Origin: Clostridia bacterium | GTDB taxonomy: Bacteria > Bacillota > Clostridia > Oscillospirales > QAMX01 | DNA length: 7,741 nt | NCBI GenBank assembly: GCA_024404415.1 | Contig: JAKSPX010000064.1 | Coordinates: forward strand, 1 to 7,741 | Direction of reading: 5' to 3' | Shown: one piece after another, positions 6,241 to 7,741 of the stretch | Position numbering within the stretch: the first letter of the stretch is position 1 | Layout: each line of letters starts with the position of its first letter | Made by a program: the position numbers and the translations under genes | Notes under the pieces: model-generated | What the model saw: only the letters and a program-made list of their open reading frames with translations | Told to the model about the DNA's origin: nothing | Databases searched by the model: none

Positions 6241-6264
6241 CATCGCGTCGCGATGTGCTTTTTT
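6232..6264. terminator. Bidirectional intrinsic terminator (spoIID and tRNA cluster)
   Basis: AAAAAAGCACATCGC (6232-6246) and its exact reverse complement (6250-6264) form a 15-bp stem with a 3-nt GTC loop. The ends give a run of six T on each strand, so it can stop spoIID transcripts on the plus strand and the tRNA transcript on the minus strand. On the minus strand it begins 1 nt after the tRNA-Lys CCA end. Confidence 0.92.
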
Positions 6265-6265
6265 C

Positions 6266-6341
6266 TGGTGACCCATTGCAGATTCGAACTGCAGACACCC
6301 TGCTTAAAAGGCAGGTGCTCTACCGGCTGAGCTAATGGATC
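6266..6341 (-). tRNA. tRNA-Lys (anticodon UUU)
   Basis: This is a 76-nt cloverleaf with encoded CCA (6266-6268). The acceptor GATCCAT pairs with ATGGGTC (one G·U), with discriminator A. The anticodon arm is CCTGC-CTTTTAA-GCAGG, with anticodon TTT at 6306-6308, and the T-loop contains GTTCGAAT. It is the last tRNA of the five-gene minus-strand cluster and lies directly before the terminator. Confidence 0.96.
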
Positions 6342-6358
6342 ATTCTCTTTGATTATTA

Positions 6359-6434
6359 TGGCTGGGATGGCAGGAGTCGGACCTGCGGATGACGGAGTCA
6401 AAGTCCGTTGCCTTAACCACTTGGCTACATCCCA
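6359..6434 (-). tRNA. tRNA-Gln (anticodon UUG)
   Basis: This is a 76-nt cloverleaf with encoded CCA. The acceptor TGGGATG pairs perfectly with CATCCCA, with discriminator G. The anticodon stem ACGGA/TCCGT holds loop CTTTGAC, giving anticodon TTG at 6399-6401. The U1-A72 acceptor end is typical of tRNA-Gln. It lies 17 nt upstream of tRNA-Lys in the transcript. Confidence 0.96.
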
Positions 6435-6445
6435 GTGTGAATTGA

Positions 6446-6479
6446 CGCAGACGAACCGATTTATATCGGTTCGTCTGCG
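6446..6479. other. Perfect 15-bp hairpin between tRNA-His and tRNA-Gln
   Basis: CGCAGACGAACCGAT (6446-6460) is followed by a 4-nt loop and its exact reverse complement (6465-6479). It fills almost the whole 51-nt spacer between two tRNAs in the same transcript. Neither strand has a U-tract after it, so it is not a standard terminator. An RNA-processing site (RNase III-like cleavage) or a small repeat are possible readings. Confidence 0.7.
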
Positions 6480-6485
6480 CTTAAA

Positions 6486-6563
6486 TGGGACGGGTAATCG
6501 GACTCGAACCGACGACACCCGGAACCACAATCCGGTGCTCTAGCCAACTGAGCTATACCCGCC
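6486..6563 (-). tRNA. tRNA-His (anticodon GUG)
   Basis: This is a 78-nt gene including the encoded extra 5' G (G-1, base 6563), which pairs with C73, the hallmark identity element of bacterial tRNA-His. CCA is encoded. The anticodon stem CCGGA/TCCGG holds loop TTGTGGT, giving anticodon GTG at 6526-6528. The first regular acceptor pair is G1·U72, a wobble. The D-loop has one base more than in E. coli tRNA-His. Confidence 0.96.
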
Positions 6564-6569
6564 ATATCA

Positions 6570-6646
<77 letters not shown>

Positions 6647-6655
6647 ATGTGGAAT

Positions 6656-6729
6656 TGGAGCGGGTGATGGGAATCGGACCCACGCAATCAGCTTGGAGGG
6701 CTGATGTTCTACCATTGAACTACACCCGC
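6656..6729 (-). tRNA. tRNA-Gly (anticodon UCC)
   Basis: This is a 74-nt cloverleaf with encoded CCA. The acceptor GCGGGTG pairs perfectly with CACCCGC, with discriminator U. The anticodon stem TCAGC/GCTGA holds loop CCTCCAA, giving anticodon TCC at 6695-6697. It is the first tRNA of the cluster, about 46 nt downstream of the predicted transcription start, and 9 nt before tRNA-Arg. Confidence 0.96.
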
Positions 6730-6743
6730 ATACCTCAATGGCT

Positions 6744-6780
6744 TTAAGCGAGCAGTGACATGGCTCTCAAAAGCGCTTAA
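6744..6780 (-). other. Inverted repeat in the tRNA-cluster leader
   Basis: TTAAGCG (6744-6750) and CGCTTAA (6774-6780) are exact reverse complements. An inner GAGC (6750-6753) and GCTC (6763-6766) can extend the structure. It spans almost the whole leader between the promoter and tRNA-Gly, and may form a 5' hairpin that is removed during tRNA processing. Confidence 0.4.
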
Positions 6781-6782
6781 TT

Positions 6783-6811
6783 ATCCTATCACAAAAAAGG
6801 CAAAATGTCAA
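6783..6811 (-). promoter_or_regulatory. Strong sigma-A promoter of the tRNA cluster
   Basis: On the minus strand, a perfect -35 TTGACA (6806-6811) is followed after 17 nt by TAGGAT (6783-6788), preceded by an extended -10 TG (TGATAGGAT). It lies 12 nt beyond the whiA stop codon, in the AT-rich gap before tRNA-Gly. A strong promoter here fits stable-RNA expression. Confidence 0.8.
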
Positions 6812-6823
6812 TACCAAATTTGA

Positions 6824-7723
6824 TTATTTTTCGGCTTTAGCGAGTTCACAGAGCTTGCGCAGGCGGTGATAGATGCCGGAACGGCTGACATTAGCTAAGG
6901 AAGCCAGCTCTGCCAGAGACGCGGAGGGATTTTCTTCGCGCAGACGGGCGGTGAGCTGCAGCTCTTCATCCAACCCCGAAAGCGTGCCGTTGTCGGTCAG
7001 CTTCTGAATAGCAAGGCGCTGCTCATAAGCCGCGTCAATGGCTTTATCGAGATTGGCGTCGGCGAAATTGTTCTGACGGTTGATGTTATTGCGGATGGCC
7101 TTGAGCATTTTTTCCTGCATCAGCTTCATGGCCGAGAGGGGCGCACCGGAGAGCGTGAGAAAATCCTCAATGCATTCTCCGGCCTTGATATAGATGACCA
7201 CGTTGTTGGTACGGCAGGAGAAGCCGCCCTTCAGGTCGTGCTCCGCGAGGAAGGAGGCGATATCCTTGAGGAGGATCATGTGGGACGAGGTGAGCTCCAG
7301 ATGGCACTTCTTCTCGGGGGACACGATGCTCCCGCCGGAGAAGAAGATACCGCGTAAAAAGGCGGAAAGGCAGCAGTCGTTTTCCATGATCCACGGATTG
7401 AGGCGCAGGGTGACAAAACCGGTCGCGTCGTAGCCGCATTTGGTCATGATCTTGGCGATGTCCGCTTTGTCGGTGACGAGAAGGGTCGAGCGGCCTCCCT
7501 CCCCTTCGCCGCCGGAGAGGATCGGCGTGACCTTGAAGGCGCGCTGGAAAAGCGGCACACAGCGCTCGGCAAAGCCGCGGTGCGAGGAGACGATGCGGAT
7601 CTCACTTCTGGAAAAGGTATGGCAGAAGAGCAGAATGCCGTAGCTTTCCGCGATGGCACAGCAGGTCTTTTTGATGGGGTGACGGCAGAGCTCGTCTTTG
7701 AAGTAGAAGAAAAAACTGGACAT
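6824..7723 (-). CDS. whiA: WhiA family DNA-binding protein
   Basis: The 299-aa WhiA is slightly shorter than B. subtilis WhiA (about 316 aa). Family members fuse a degenerate LAGLIDADG homing-endonuclease fold to a C-terminal helix-turn-helix. They control sporulation septation in Streptomyces and influence cell division and chromosome segregation in Bacillus. The N-terminal MSSFFFYFKDELCR is typical. The LAGLIDADG-derived helix CLSAFLRGIFFSGGSI lies at 118-133. The linker with RNNINRQNNFADAN (211-224) and the HTH ASLAELASLANVSRSGIYHRL (268-288) end the protein. The family's usual Cys in the NCExAN box is Phe here. The start ATG at 7723 follows a modest GAAAGG site about 10 nt upstream. In Bacillota whiA usually follows rapZ and mgfK/yvcK, which would lie beyond the right edge. 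No terminator separates whiA from the tRNAs. Confidence 0.93.
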   Translation of the reverse strand: MSSFFFYFKDELCRHPIKKTCCAIAESYGILLFCHTFSRSEIRIVSSHRGFAERCVPLFQRAFKVTPILSGGEGEGGRSTLLVTDKADIAKIMTKCGYDATGFVTLRLNPWIMENDCCLSAFLRGIFFSGGSIVSPEKKCHLELTSSHMILLKDIASFLAEHDLKGGFSCRTNNVVIYIKAGECIEDFLTLSGAPLSAMKLMQEKMLKAIRNNINRQNNFADANLDKAIDAAYEQRLAIQKLTDNGTLSGLDEELQLTARLREENPSASLAELASLANVSRSGIYHRLRKLCELAKAEK

Positions 7724-7741
7724 GGTCAGAGTACCTTTCTC

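Overview
The window looks like an ordinary chromosomal segment of a spore-forming clostridium-like Bacillota. The evidence is a SpoIID sporulation hydrolase with the clostridial His-Cys-Cys zinc triad, WhiA (a Gram-positive regulator), a clostridial-type citrate synthase of about 450 aa, strong AGGAG-type ribosome binding sites, and tRNA genes that all encode their own CCA. Base composition and codon use are similar throughout. I see no transposase, integrase, phage gene, CRISPR array or toxin-antitoxin pair. I cannot place the organism below class level.

Left block (2-2738, + strand). A tightly packed transcription unit starts outside the window. It holds the 3' end of an ORF that reads as class II aldolase and then switches in frame to a cysteine desulfurase C-terminus, followed by an M16 zinc peptidase, a HAD-family phosphatase and a YfbR-type 5'-deoxynucleotidase. 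The last three genes overlap by 4 and 1 nt. The aldolase/desulfurase junction near base 130 is the oddest coding feature and may be an assembly join.

Convergent gap (2739-2972). This is the most interesting noncoding stretch. It has four exact matches to the DnaA box consensus TTWTNCACA plus near-matches, and an exact Spo0A-box sequence between them. It ends in a perfect 14-bp hairpin just beyond nth. The flanking genes point towards it, which argues against a replication origin and rather for a DnaA-binding or titration site.

Centre (2973-4979, - strand). Citrate synthase is followed after 18 nt by endonuclease III, probably as one unit from a TTGACT-17-TAGTAT promoter. Divergent from it, spoIID (5110-6150, +) stands alone. 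It is followed by a run of hairpins ending in a 15-bp bidirectional terminator shared with the tRNA cluster on the other strand.

Right block (6266-7723, - strand). In transcription order it holds whiA and then tRNA-Gly(UCC), Arg(UCU), His(GUG), Gln(UUG) and Lys(UUU). The tRNAs have their own strong promoter 12 nt beyond the whiA stop codon. An unexplained perfect 15-bp hairpin lies between the His and Gln tRNAs.

I did not find evidence for a new defence or mobile system. The genes are housekeeping, and the observations worth following up are the DnaA/Spo0A-box gap, the fused ORF and the structured intergenic RNAs.
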